This document shows, piece by piece, positions 25,381-34,241 of a DNA stretch of 53,415 nucleotides. The stretch is taken from the NCBI GenBank assembly GCA_900544755.1, contig UQWQ01000003.1, positions 1 to 53,415 on the forward strand, in the 5' to 3' direction. A program made the translations under genes and the position numbers. The notes under the pieces were generated by a model. It searched no databases. It was not told where the DNA came from and saw nothing but the letters and a program-made list of their open reading frames with translations. Origin of the DNA: an uncultured Collinsella sp. (GTDB lineage: Bacteria; Actinomycetota; Coriobacteriia; Coriobacteriales; Coriobacteriaceae). Every line of letters starts with the position of its first letter. The stretch's first letter is position 1.

Positions 25381-26181
25381 ATGGAATACTCGATCATCCA
25401 GGTCGCTCTGGTCTTCGTCGTCACGTTCATCGCGGCAATCGACCAGTTCAACTTCCTCGAGTCTCTCTATCAGCCCATCGTCACCGGCGCCGTCATCGGT
25501 CTTATCCTTGGCGACCTCAACACCGGTCTTCTCGTGGGTGGTACTTATCAGCTCATGACGATCGGCAACATGCCGATCGGAGGCGCTCAGCCGCCTAACG
25601 CCGTCATTGGCGGCATCATGGCAGCCATTCTCGCTATCGCCACGGGCCTCGAGCCCAACGCGGCAGTCGGCCTTGCCATTCCGTTCGCTCTGCTTGGTCA
25701 GCTCGGCGTTACCCTGGTCTTCACGCTTATGTCGCCGCTCATGTCCTCCGCGGACAACATGGCTCACAACGCTGACACCAAGGGTATCGAGCGTCTGAAC
25801 TACTTCGCCATGGCTCTGCTCGGCCTGATCTTCGCGGTCGTCGTCACCCTGTTCTTCATCGCTGGCGCCACCATCGGTCAGACCATCGCTTCCGCCATCC
25901 CGACTTGGCTGCAGACCGGTCTTTCCGCTGCAGGCGGCATGATGCGCTTCGTCGGCTTCGCCGTCCTGCTCAAGGTTATGATGAACCGCGATATGTGGGG
26001 CTTCTTCCTCATGGGCTTTGGCCTCGCGCTCATCACCGTTGCCAACGATTCTCTGGCAACCCCTGCTCTGCTCATCCTCGCTCTCATCGGCTTCGGCATC
26101 GCCTTCTGGGACTTCCAGCAGCAGACCGAGCTGAAGGGTGCAGCTGTTTCTGACGGAGGTGACTTCGAAGATGGCATCTAA
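25381..26181 (+). CDS. PTS mannose-family IIC
   Basis: A 266-residue membrane permease. The family motif GGTYQLMTIGNMPIGGAQPPN is present, and about seven hydrophobic segments are visible. GGAGGAG lies ahead of the ATG. Its 3' end overlaps the IID gene. Together with IID it forms the sugar channel. Confidence 0.94.
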   Translation: MEYSIIQVALVFVVTFIAAIDQFNFLESLYQPIVTGAVIGLILGDLNTGLLVGGTYQLMTIGNMPIGGAQPPNAVIGGIMAAILAIATGLEPNAAVGLAIPFALLGQLGVTLVFTLMSPLMSSADNMAHNADTKGIERLNYFAMALLGLIFAVVVTLFFIAGATIGQTIASAIPTWLQTGLSAAGGMMRFVGFAVLLKVMMNRDMWGFFLMGFGLALITVANDSLATPALLILALIGFGIAFWDFQQQTELKGAAVSDGGDFEDGI

Positions 26182-27253
26182 TGAGTATGTGATCCCGGAG
26201 CACTACGAGGATCTCACTCCTGCTCCGCAGCTCGACCAGAAGACCCTCAACAAGATGGCTTGGCGCTCCTGCTTCCTGCAGGCATCGTTCAACTACGAGC
26301 GCATGCAGGCCGCTGGCTGGCTCTACTCCATCATCCCCGGTCTGGAGAAGATCCACACCAACAAGAACGACCTCGCGGCTTCCATGAGCCACAACCTGGA
26401 GTTCTTCAACACCCACCCGTTCCTCGTCACCTTTGTTATGGGTATCGTGCTTTCGCTCGAGCAGAACAAGGTTGACATCCCCACGATCCGCGCCGTCCGC
26501 GTCGCCGCAATGGGCCCGCTCGGTGGTATCGGTGACGCCCTGTTCTGGCTGACGCTCGTGCCTATCACGGCCGGCATCACCTCCAACATGGCCATCAACG
26601 GCAACGCCGCTGCGCCGATCATCTTCCTGGTGATCTTCAACGTCGTCCAGTTCGCTCTGCGCTTCTGGCTCATGAACTGGTCCTACAAGCTTGGCACCAG
26701 CGCTATTGACGCTCTGACTGCCAACATGCAGGCCTTCACGCGTGCCGCTTCCATCATGGGCGTCTTCGTCGTCGGTTGCCTGGTCGTCACCATGGGTGGC
26801 ACCCAGATCAACCTCCAGATCCCCAACGGCACCACCCGTGGCCTCTCCGCCAATACCGTGATCGTCTCCGAGAAGGAGGCCGAGAACTTCACCGGTATGG
26901 AGGGCATCGATACCGAGACCGCTGAGGCCGGTACCATCGCCATGACCGATGAGGACGGCAACGCCCTCACCGCTTCCGATGCCGACGGCAACGCTGTCGA
27001 GTGCGGCGTCACCGATCTGGGCAACGGCATGGAGTCCGTTACCTACGGCACCGTCACCGAGGATCCGGTCAACTTCTCCGTTGCCGACACCCTCAACACC
27101 ATCGTCCCGAAGCTCGTCCCGCTTATGCTTACGCTGCTGCTTTACTACATGTTCGCTAAGCACAGCTGGACCCCGACCAAGGGCATTCTGCTGCTCTTCG
27201 TCCTGGGCATCCTGGGCGCTGGCCCGCTTGGTCTCTGGCCGAGCATCTGGTAA
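26171..27253 (+). CDS. PTS mannose-family IID with long outer loop
   Basis: A 360-residue IID. FLQASFNYERMQAAGWLYSIIP and the HPFLVTFVMGIVLSLEQ segment are typical. It is longer than the usual 270-300 residues. The extra part, about residues 220-320, is an acidic, Gly/Thr-rich stretch before the last membrane helix (LVPLMLTLLLYYMFAKHSW), so it should lie outside the membrane. The ATG overlapping the IIC end is chosen for its GGAGGT; an upstream in-frame start lies deep within IIC. Confidence 0.92.
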   Translation: MASNEYVIPEHYEDLTPAPQLDQKTLNKMAWRSCFLQASFNYERMQAAGWLYSIIPGLEKIHTNKNDLAASMSHNLEFFNTHPFLVTFVMGIVLSLEQNKVDIPTIRAVRVAAMGPLGGIGDALFWLTLVPITAGITSNMAINGNAAAPIIFLVIFNVVQFALRFWLMNWSYKLGTSAIDALTANMQAFTRAASIMGVFVVGCLVVTMGGTQINLQIPNGTTRGLSANTVIVSEKEAENFTGMEGIDTETAEAGTIAMTDEDGNALTASDADGNAVECGVTDLGNGMESVTYGTVTEDPVNFSVADTLNTIVPKLVPLMLTLLLYYMFAKHSWTPTKGILLLFVLGILGAGPLGLWPSIW

Positions 27254-27319
27254 GGCTCTAGCTTGAGGGGTGTGTCCCTACGCGGCTCACACCCCGACCC
27301 CTTAAGCCATGTGTATGTT

Positions 27320-27353
27320 AAAAGCCGCGTGCTCGAAAGAGCGCGCGGCTTTT
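27320..27353 (+). terminator. intrinsic terminator after the PTS genes
   Basis: AAAAGCCGCG has its match CGCGGCTTTT and continues into TGTTTT. Confidence 0.85.
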
Positions 27354-27438
27354 GTTTTCTTGATGATTCGGGTGTTGCGGACTGATAATGCTTAACACCC
27401 TAGGTAGTTAGCCGAATTCGAGCAAAAGGGAGGATAGG

Positions 27439-28170
27439 ATGGCGATCGGAGCGCGTAAGCAACCGCTGTACGATCAGCTGGTCGATATTCTGACCGAAAA
27501 GATTGACCATGAATATCGCGCCGGTGACATGATTCCTTCCGAGCGCGAACTTTCGGAGCGCTATGGTCTCTCGCGCACTACGGTACGCCTGGCTCTGCAG
27601 GAACTGGAGCGTTTAGGACTGGTGGTTCGGCAGCACGGTCGCGGTACCTTTGTGACCGACCGTTCGGCAAAGGCAACCAATCTTATGCAGTCCTACAGCT
27701 TTACCGAGCAGATGCGCGCTATGGGTCGCGACCCTGAGACCACGATTCTCGATTTTTGCGAGATGGAGGCCGATAAGAATCTGGCCGAGCATATGGGATT
27801 ACGTATCGGTGATCGCATTTTTAAGCTCAAGCGCCTTCGTTCTGCCGACAACATGCCCATGATGGTCGAACGCAGCTATCTACCGGTTCGTCAATTTCTG
27901 TCCTTAAAACGACCGCTGCTGGAGCGTAAGCCGCTTTACGATGTGATTGAGCAAGACTTTCAGCAAAAGATACGCGTGGCTGAAGAGGAGTTCTATGCGA
28001 GCATAGCCCGTCCCACCGACGCCCACCTTTTGGGAATTGTCGAGGGCTCGCCTGTGCTCGATTTGGTCAGGACTACGTATAACGAGTCAAACGAGGTTGT
28101 GGAGTATACACTCTCGGTTGCTCGTGCCGATCAGTTTAAATACAAGGTTTACCACCAGCGTAGCAACTAG
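27439..28170 (+). CDS. GntR family regulator, HutC/NagR type
   Basis: A 243-residue regulator. The winged helix covers residues ~8-75 (PLYDQLVDILTEKI, PSERELSERYGLSRTTVRLAL, RQHGRGTFV). The UTRA effector domain follows, with FTEQMRAMGRDPETTIL and MVERSYLPV. UTRA regulators of this type sense sugar phosphates such as GlcNAc-6-P. It stands between the PTS operon and agaS-nagA, both of which carry the TGGTTACTACCAG site, so it is the likely controller of the amino-sugar locus. Confidence 0.9.
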   Translation: MAIGARKQPLYDQLVDILTEKIDHEYRAGDMIPSERELSERYGLSRTTVRLALQELERLGLVVRQHGRGTFVTDRSAKATNLMQSYSFTEQMRAMGRDPETTILDFCEMEADKNLAEHMGLRIGDRIFKLKRLRSADNMPMMVERSYLPVRQFLSLKRPLLERKPLYDVIEQDFQQKIRVAEEEFYASIARPTDAHLLGIVEGSPVLDLVRTTYNESNEVVEYTLSVARADQFKYKVYHQRSN

Positions 28171-28208
28171 TGTCCGCATCGTTTCCATATGGTGATTCTT
28201 TGCATTTA

Positions 28209-28223
28209 ACTGGTTACTACCAG
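28209..28223. promoter_or_regulatory. GntR operator before agaS
   Basis: ACTGGTTACTACCAG is an approximate palindrome. Thirteen bases of it match the operator in front of the PTS operon exactly. It lies ~62 bases before the agaS start. Confidence 0.65.
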
Positions 28224-28284
28224 ATAACCAACCGAAGTGCATAATTGCACGTCAGAGGATTACTTCTAGAGAGAGGTATTAGAA

Positions 28285-29451
28285 ATGTTCGAGAAGAGTG
28301 TCGAGGAGCTCACCGAGCTCGGCGCCCAGATCACCACGGCCGAGATTGCTCAGCAGCCCGAGCTTTGGCGTGATACGCTCAACATCTATCGCGAGAACAA
28401 GGAGGCCATCGAGGCCTTCCTGGCCGAGGCTCGCGCTATGGGCGAGGGCCGTCTGTCCGTTGTCTTCACCGGTGCCGGTACGTCCGACTACGTTGGCGAT
28501 ACCTGCGCCCCGTACCTGCGTCACGCTGGCAACACTGATCTCTACGACTTTAAGCCCATCGCCACGACCGATATCGTGAGCGCCCCGCGCGACTTCCTGC
28601 GCGCCGAGGATCCCACGCTCGTGGTTTCCTTTGCCCGCTCCGGCAACAGCCCCGAGAGCCTTGCTGCCGTCGCCGTTGCCAAGGAGCTCGTCCACAACGT
28701 CAAGTTCCTCAACATCACCTGCGCTCCCGAGGGCAAGCTCGCTGTCGAGTCTGCCGATGATCCCAATGCGCTGACGCTGCTCATCCCGCGCGCCAACGAC
28801 AAGGGCTTCGCCATGACCGGTTCCTACACCTGCATGACCCTGCTCTCTACCCTCATCTTTGACGAGGCTTCCGACGAGCAGAAGGCCGAGTGGGTCGAGA
28901 CCATCGCCAAGATGGGCGAGGAGGTCATCGCTCGCGAGTCCGAGGTTGCCGATTACCTGGCTGGCGACTTCAACCGCGTGACCTACTTGGGTTCCGGCTC
29001 CTTCGGTGGCCTTGCCCAGGAGAGCCAGCTCAAGATCCTCGAGCTCGCTCACGGTCTAGTCGCTACTTCCTACGACACCTCTATGGGTTATCGTCACGGA
29101 CCCAAGTCCTTCGTCGACGACAAGACCCTCGTGTTCGTGTTCGTCAACAACGATGCCTACACCCGTCAGTACGATATCGACATCCTCAACGAGATCGGTG
29201 GCGACAAGATCGCTCAGCACACCGTTGCCGTTCAGCAGGATGGCGCTACCGTCTACGAGGGCGAGTCCTTCACCTTTAAGGGCTATGAGGCACTCCCCGA
29301 GGGCTACCTTGCCCTGCCGTTCGTGATGTTTGCCCAGGCCATCAGCCTGCTCAACTCCGTGCGCGTGGGCAACACGCCCGATACGCCGAGCCCCACCGGC
29401 ACGGTCAACCGCGTGGTTAAGGGCGTGACGATTCACCCCTTCACCGCTTAA
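28285..29451 (+). CDS. agaS: AgaS-type sugar isomerase/deaminase (SIS domains)
   Basis: A 388-residue protein with two SIS domains. VVFTGAGTSDYVGDTCAPYL and SFARSGNSPESLAAV belong to the first; YLGSGSFGGLAQESQLKILE and GYRHGPKSFVDD to the second. In the aga pathway AgaS turns galactosamine-6-phosphate into tagatose-6-phosphate with release of ammonia. The placement next to nagA and upstream of a tagatose-6-phosphate kinase supports this over glucosamine use. A terminator follows. Confidence 0.9.
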   Translation: MFEKSVEELTELGAQITTAEIAQQPELWRDTLNIYRENKEAIEAFLAEARAMGEGRLSVVFTGAGTSDYVGDTCAPYLRHAGNTDLYDFKPIATTDIVSAPRDFLRAEDPTLVVSFARSGNSPESLAAVAVAKELVHNVKFLNITCAPEGKLAVESADDPNALTLLIPRANDKGFAMTGSYTCMTLLSTLIFDEASDEQKAEWVETIAKMGEEVIARESEVADYLAGDFNRVTYLGSGSFGGLAQESQLKILELAHGLVATSYDTSMGYRHGPKSFVDDKTLVFVFVNNDAYTRQYDIDILNEIGGDKIAQHTVAVQQDGATVYEGESFTFKGYEALPEGYLALPFVMFAQAISLLNSVRVGNTPDTPSPTGTVNRVVKGVTIHPFTA

Positions 29452-29470
29452 TCGCGTCCCCCCTGTAAGG

Positions 29471-29512
29471 GCGCCCGTCCGCTCATAACGGCGGGCGGGC
29501 GCTTTTTGTTTT
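29471..29512 (+). terminator. intrinsic terminator after agaS
   Basis: GCGCCCGTCCG pairs with CGGcGGGCGGGCGC and a T-rich run follows. Confidence 0.85.
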
Positions 29513-29570
29513 CACTTGGACCGGGTATAAGCATCACCACAGTCAACTGCTTTAGAAGCAAGGAGTGCAT

Positions 29571-30740
29571 ATGAGCACGTACGCAATTAAGGCTGACAAG
29601 TTCTTCTTGCCGGCAGGTCCGCAGCTGGGCGGCTATCTTATGGTCGAGGATGGCGTCTTTGGCGCCTGGCAGGCCGACGAGCCCTCTTGCGAGATCAAGG
29701 ACTACACGGGATCGTGGATCGCACCGGGTATGGTCGATACCCACATCCATGGCTTCTACAACCACTCAACTACCGATAACGACCCCGAGGGTATCGATAT
29801 CAGCTCGACTGAGCTCGCCCGTCGCGGTACCACCAGCTGGCTACCCACGACGTTCACCGATGGCGTCGAGCAGATCAAGGACGCCTGCGCCGCCATCGCT
29901 CAGGCGGACGAGGGTCGCGGCCCCGACTTCTGCGGTGCTCGCATTCAGGGCATCTACCTGGAGGGCCCCTTTTTTACCATGAAGCACGTGGGCGCGCAGA
30001 ACCCCGCTTATCTTATCGATCCCTCCGAGGAGGTCTTTGATCAGTGGCAGGAGGCTGCGGGCGGTCGCATCGTTAAGAGCGCCATGGCGGCCGAGCGCGA
30101 CGGCGCCGCTGCTTATGCGGCTGCTCTGAACGCCAAGGGTGTGGTGACCAGCATCGGTCACTCCGACGCCACCTACGATGAGTGCATCGCCGCCATCAAC
30201 GCCGGTGCCAGCTGCTTTACGCATACCTATAACGGCCAGCGCGGGCTGCATCACCGTGAGCCCGGTGTCGTGGGTGCTGCTATGTCCACGTCCGAGACCT
30301 ACGCTGAGATCATCTGTGACGGCAAGCACGTAAACCCTGCCGCCATCAAGGCGCTGCTGCAGGCCAAGGGCTGGCAGCACACGGTACTCATCACCGACTG
30401 CCTGGGCTGCGGCGGCATGCCCGAGGGCAGCTACACCAGCGGCGGCATGGACGTCATCATGAAGGACAACCTGTGCTGGCTCGCCGATGGCAAGAGCATT
30501 GCCGGTTCGGTGCTCACGCTTGCCCAGGGCGTCAAGAACATCGTCGACTGGGGCATCGCCAGCGCCGATATCGCCATTCGCATGGCAACCGAGGTGCCGG
30601 CACGCTCCGCGCACATCGAGGATAAGTGCGGCAGCATCATGCCGGGTCGCGACGCCGACTTTGTCGTGTTCGACCATGAGCTCACCCTCGTCGAGACGTA
30701 TGTTGGCGGCCAGAGCGTCGGCAACGCCTTTACCGAGTAA
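29571..30740 (+). CDS. nagA: N-acetylhexosamine-6-phosphate deacetylase
   Basis: A 389-residue amidohydrolase. GMVDTHIHGFYNHSTTD is the metal motif, IYLEGPFF carries the metal-binding glutamate, and GHSDAT, THTYNGQRGLHHREPG and ITDCLGCGGMP complete the active site. It deacetylates GalNAc-6-P or GlcNAc-6-P; with agaS the former is favoured. The ATG with AGGAG at five bases is chosen over a GTG two codons earlier. A fragment of a second nagA lies downstream. Confidence 0.92.
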   Translation: MSTYAIKADKFFLPAGPQLGGYLMVEDGVFGAWQADEPSCEIKDYTGSWIAPGMVDTHIHGFYNHSTTDNDPEGIDISSTELARRGTTSWLPTTFTDGVEQIKDACAAIAQADEGRGPDFCGARIQGIYLEGPFFTMKHVGAQNPAYLIDPSEEVFDQWQEAAGGRIVKSAMAAERDGAAAYAAALNAKGVVTSIGHSDATYDECIAAINAGASCFTHTYNGQRGLHHREPGVVGAAMSTSETYAEIICDGKHVNPAAIKALLQAKGWQHTVLITDCLGCGGMPEGSYTSGGMDVIMKDNLCWLADGKSIAGSVLTLAQGVKNIVDWGIASADIAIRMATEVPARSAHIEDKCGSIMPGRDADFVVFDHELTLVETYVGGQSVGNAFTE

Positions 30741-30751
30741 CGAAAGAAAAA

Positions 30752-30784
30752 GACGGCGGGCCCGAATCTGCTCGGACCCGCCGT
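30752..30784. terminator. shared terminator between nagA and flavodoxin gene
   Basis: GACGGCGGGcCCGA and TCGGaCCCGCCGT form a long stem between two convergent genes. The A-run is on the nagA side, so it works best for the minus-strand gene. Confidence 0.7.
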
Positions 30785-30815
30785 ACGGGTTAAACGCTCA
30801 AAAGCACCTTTACAG

Positions 30816-31400
30816 TTACAGCTTGCTAGCGATTTTCTTTGCCGTACGCTTAACGCCGGCCACCAGGCCTCCTGCAGGATGCTCCTTCTCGTATGCTAGG
30901 CGCTTCTCGCGCTTGGCGTACTCTTCGACGATGATGTCTCCATACTCGTCTTCGATCTTGTCGAAGAAGTCGACGGCACCCTTAATTTCCTCAGCGGTCG
31001 GGTGCCCCTTTTGGACACCGCCGGTGAGTTTGAACGGCCCCCACGTATCAAAGCCGGGGCAGCCGTAGACACCCATAAAGATGGCCTGCCTCATGCGGCA
31101 GATGCCATCGATATCCTTGCCGTACCACTTGTTTTTGCCACCGTAGGTCATAAGGCCAAACACCTTGTCCTGCGGCTGCAACACGTTAGTGAGCACGCGT
31201 GCCATGTCCTTGTCGATCTCGGAGTAATAGATGCCCGTGGCGACACCAATCAGATGGTATTCGTGCAGGTTGGGATACTCGTTTTTGCCGAGCGTTTTCA
31301 CATCGAGGGTATCGATTTCGGGGTGCGCCTCGACGATGGCGTCCACGAGCTTTTTCGTATTGCCGTGGTGGCGTGAGGCATAAAGAATGATGGTTCGCAT
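30816..31400 (-). CDS. flavodoxin-like protein
   Basis: A 194-residue protein. The FMN phosphate loop ILYASRHHGNTKKL is at the start, and LIGVATGIYYSEI and FGLMTYGGKNKWYG form the other flavin-binding loops. A basic helical C terminus (KREKRLAYEKEHP then AGVKRTAKKIASKL) is extra. Flavodoxins carry electrons between enzymes; the partner here is unknown. The ATG is placed at the start of the fold, with AAGG upstream. Confidence 0.87.
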   Translation of the reverse strand: MRTIILYASRHHGNTKKLVDAIVEAHPEIDTLDVKTLGKNEYPNLHEYHLIGVATGIYYSEIDKDMARVLTNVLQPQDKVFGLMTYGGKNKWYGKDIDGICRMRQAIFMGVYGCPGFDTWGPFKLTGGVQKGHPTAEEIKGAVDFFDKIEDEYGDIIVEEYAKREKRLAYEKEHPAGGLVAGVKRTAKKIASKL

Positions 31401-31557
31401 AAGAAGGCCTTTCAGCTGTAATTGCATCAATGTCTGTATGGTACCCCGTTACATGGCCGGGATACCGGACGCATCGATGAGCGTGCGGGTTTGTTCTATG
31501 GTTAGGATTGAAACGGGCGCTTGCGTGAAATAAAGCAGTTGTTCGAAAGGATGGGTA

Positions 31558-32439
31558 ATGGAATACGCTCTCTCCAACGATTCGATTTCTATTAAGGTTT
31601 CCACGGCTGGTGGCTCGTTTACCTCGATTGAGGCCGGAGGTCGCGAGTACTTGTGGCAGGGTGATCCCACCGTGTGGTCCGGCCAGGCGCCGATTTGCTT
31701 CCCGATTTGCGGAGGCTTGCGCGACAACAGCGCCATGACGTTTGCCGGGCATCATGTAAAGCTCGCTCGCCACGGCTTTGCGCGCAAGCAGGAGTGGAAG
31801 CTGCTGAGCCAAGGCGAGAACGAGTTGGCTATGTGCCTGGCTTCGGAGGATAACGCCGCGCTGCTGAGCGATTATCCGTATCCGTTTAGGCTCGTCGCCC
31901 GCTATACGCTCGAGGACGCCGCCGTGCGTGTCTCCTATGAGGTTACCAACGAGGGCACCGAGGATATGCCGTTCTTTATCGGTGGGCATCCCGGCTTTAG
32001 GTGCCCGCTCGATGAGGGCGAGGCCTATACGGACTACGAGTTGCGCTTTGAGAAAGAAGAGGCTGCAGAGCTTTGCACCGCTGTCCCTTCGACTGGCTTG
32101 ATTGACGTGGACAAGCGCTCCAAGAACCCCATGGTGGGAAAGACGCTGCCCCTGTCGCACGAGCTCTTCGATTTTGCGGAGACCATCTTTGACGTGCTCG
32201 AGAGCCGCCAGGTCACGCTTTCCAAAAAGGGCGAGGACAAGGGCGTCCGCCTGAGCTTTGAGGGCTTCCCATATCTCATTGTGTGGAGCAAGCCCGAGGG
32301 TGATTTTGTGGCAGTTGAGCCTTGGGGCGGCCTTTCGACCTGCTCCGATGAGGACGACGTGCTTGAGCATAAGCGTGGCTGCCTTGTCGCCAAGCCCAAG
32401 GAGACCGTCGTTCGCTCGTTCACGATTGAGATTCTGTAA
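31558..32439 (+). CDS. LacX-like aldose 1-epimerase family protein (copy 1)
   Basis: A 293-residue galactose-mutarotase-fold protein of the LacX type. KVSTAGGSFTSIEAGGREYLWQGDP opens it; RHGFARKQEWKL and GGHPGFRCPLDEGE carry catalytic-type histidines. LacX proteins accompany tagatose-6-phosphate pathway genes in lactic acid bacteria, where their substrate is unproved. The kinase gene follows. A second copy with the same organisation is near the window end, and most residues are identical. Confidence 0.85.
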   Translation: MEYALSNDSISIKVSTAGGSFTSIEAGGREYLWQGDPTVWSGQAPICFPICGGLRDNSAMTFAGHHVKLARHGFARKQEWKLLSQGENELAMCLASEDNAALLSDYPYPFRLVARYTLEDAAVRVSYEVTNEGTEDMPFFIGGHPGFRCPLDEGEAYTDYELRFEKEEAAELCTAVPSTGLIDVDKRSKNPMVGKTLPLSHELFDFAETIFDVLESRQVTLSKKGEDKGVRLSFEGFPYLIVWSKPEGDFVAVEPWGGLSTCSDEDDVLEHKRGCLVAKPKETVVRSFTIEIL

Positions 32440-32498
32440 TTCCGTTTTGTCGACTCGTATCGCGAGGCACAAGGAGCCTGCGAGATAAGGAGCTAAAA

Positions 32499-33434
32499 AT
32501 GATCCTCACCGTTACGATGAACCCGTCCGTCGATACACGCTATCAGCTCGATGAGCTCATTATCGACGACGTTAACCGTGTGACGCCCGAAAAGACCGCC
32601 GGCGGCAAGGGTCTCAACGTGGCCCGTGTACTGGGTCAGCTGGGCGACGACGTTGTGGCAACCGGTCTACTCGGCGGCCACATGGGCGCCTACATGGCCG
32701 AGCTCATGGATGCCAACGGCATTAAGAATGATTTTGTACCCATCAAGGGCGAGACTCGCATTTGCCTTAACATCCTCCACGCCGGCAACCAGACCGAGCT
32801 ACTCGAGAGTGGCCCGACGATTGCCCCCGAGGAGCTCGATGCCTTTACCGCCAAGTTCGCCGAGCTTGCGAGCAAGGCCGCTGTCGTTACCATCTCGGGT
32901 TCGCTGCCCCGTGGTGTCGAGGCGGGCTACTACGCCAAGATCACGGGTATTGCCGAGAACGCCGGCGCCAAGGTGCTGCTCGATACCTCGGGTGCTTCGC
33001 TCGAGGCCGCCCTTAAGTCCGAAATTAAGCCCGAGCTGGTCAAGCCTAACCTGACCGAGATTAACGGCCTTCTGGGCACGAGCTTTACCACCGACGATGT
33101 GGACGAGCTCCGCGCCGCGCTCGCCTCTGATGCCCGCTTCTCCGATATCCCCTGGGTCGTCGTGTCCATGGGCGCTGCCGGCTCCGTGGGCTTCCATAAT
33201 GGCCGTGCATTCCGCGCCAAGACCCCCGATATCCCCGCCGTTAACGCTACGGGCTCTGGCGATTCGACCATTGCCGGCTTCGCGCATGCGATTGCTGCTG
33301 GCGCGGATGACGAGACGGTGCTGCGTACCGCCAACACCTGCGGCAAGCTCAATGCCATGGATCCCATGACCGGCCATCTGGTCATGGACCGTTGGGACGA
33401 GGTCTACAACGGCGTTGTCGTGACCGAGCTGTAA
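32499..33434 (+). CDS. tagatose-6-phosphate / 1-phosphofructokinase family kinase (copy 1)
   Basis: A 311-residue PfkB-family kinase. LTVTMNPSVDTRYQL and GGKGLNVARVL bind substrate; VNATGSGDSTIAGFAHA is the catalytic signature with the active-site Asp. In this setting the product would be tagatose-1,6-bisphosphate. No aldolase for the next step is in the window. It is very similar to the copy at the end of the window; fructose-1-phosphate use cannot be excluded. Confidence 0.88.
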   Translation: MILTVTMNPSVDTRYQLDELIIDDVNRVTPEKTAGGKGLNVARVLGQLGDDVVATGLLGGHMGAYMAELMDANGIKNDFVPIKGETRICLNILHAGNQTELLESGPTIAPEELDAFTAKFAELASKAAVVTISGSLPRGVEAGYYAKITGIAENAGAKVLLDTSGASLEAALKSEIKPELVKPNLTEINGLLGTSFTTDDVDELRAALASDARFSDIPWVVVSMGAAGSVGFHNGRAFRAKTPDIPAVNATGSGDSTIAGFAHAIAAGADDETVLRTANTCGKLNAMDPMTGHLVMDRWDEVYNGVVVTEL

Positions 33435-33470
33435 AAGCCTGGGCGTCGGCCCCGGCATTGCTTGCTAGCT

Positions 33471-33599
33471 CATGTCGACGACAAGTGCGGTAGCATTATG
33501 CTGGGGCGCGACGCCGAGTTTGTCGTGTTCAATCCCGACCTTACCCTGGTCGAGGCGTATGTGGGTGGCAACAGCATCGGTAACGCGTTTGCCGATTAG
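33471..33599 (+). pseudogene. remnant of a second nagA (C-terminal ~43 codons)
   Basis: The translation DDKCGSIMLGRDAEFVVFNP, then DLTLVEAYVGGNSIGNAF and a stop codon, matches the last part of the intact NagA (EDKCGSIMPGRDADFVVFDH, LTLVETYVGGQSVGNAF). No start or remainder is present upstream, where the kinase gene ends. It is the scar of a deleted nagA copy, so the ancestral order may have been epimerase-kinase-nagA. Confidence 0.85.
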
Positions 33600-33631
33600 C
33601 CGCCAAAGAAGCGATCCGAGAGGGGATTTAG

Positions 33632-34105
33632 ATGATTTACGGTGCATTGGGCGATATCGAGGAGTACCGCGGAATGCTCAAGGGCCTCGACGTGCTGATC
33701 GACTGGCTCGAGGAGAACGACCCGGCACAGCTCGAGGTCGGCAGCCATCCGATTTTGGGTGAGAAGGTCTTTGCGAACGTCATGTCTCCCACGACGCGTC
33801 CCGAGGCCGAGGCTCACTATGAGACGCATCAGCGCTATCACGACCTGCAGATCGACGTCGAGGGTCGCGAGGCCTTTAAGGTCGCCACGGGCAGCCTGAC
33901 GCTGGTTCAGGAGTTTGACGAGAAGGACGACTACGATCTGGTCGATTCCGACGCTTCGATCGCCGGCGATCTTGCCGACGATAAGTTTGCACTGTTCGTT
34001 GCCGGCGAGCCTCACATGCCCACGCTCGAGTTCCCGGGCGATGGCGCACAGCCGGTCAAGAAGATTTGCTTTAAGCTGCTTGCAGATGCTTACTGGGAGG
34101 AGTAG
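33632..34105 (+). CDS. YhcH/YjgK/YiaL family protein
   Basis: A 157-residue cupin-like protein of the YhcH/EbgC family. It starts MIYGALGDIEEYRGML; VSMPTT-like MSPTTRPEAEAHYETHQRYHDLQ carries the conserved His/Tyr cluster, and GEPHMPTLEFPG is near the C terminus. Members act with sialic acid or beta-galactoside metabolism, with uncertain catalytic roles. GAGAGGGG lies ahead of the ATG. Confidence 0.85.
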   Translation: MIYGALGDIEEYRGMLKGLDVLIDWLEENDPAQLEVGSHPILGEKVFANVMSPTTRPEAEAHYETHQRYHDLQIDVEGREAFKVATGSLTLVQEFDEKDDYDLVDSDASIAGDLADDKFALFVAGEPHMPTLEFPGDGAQPVKKICFKLLADAYWEE

Positions 34106-34164
34106 CGAACTGCTCGGCTGAGCTGCTCGTCTGATGGCGTGATCCCCTTAGGGAAAACACGCCA

Positions 34165-34224
34165 GGACCCCGCCAAGCGTTTTTTCCCTAGGGAAATCAC
34201 GTTTGGCGGGGTTTTCGGTTTTTT
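34165..34224 (+). terminator. long terminator hairpin after the amino-sugar locus
   Basis: ACCCCGCCAAgCG pairs with CGTTTGGCGGGGT around a second small palindrome (TCCCTAGGGA), followed by T-rich sequence. The part TTAGGGAAAACAC just upstream is a degenerate repeat of the loop. Confidence 0.8.
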
Positions 34225-34241
34225 GAATAGGGAAGCCTCAT

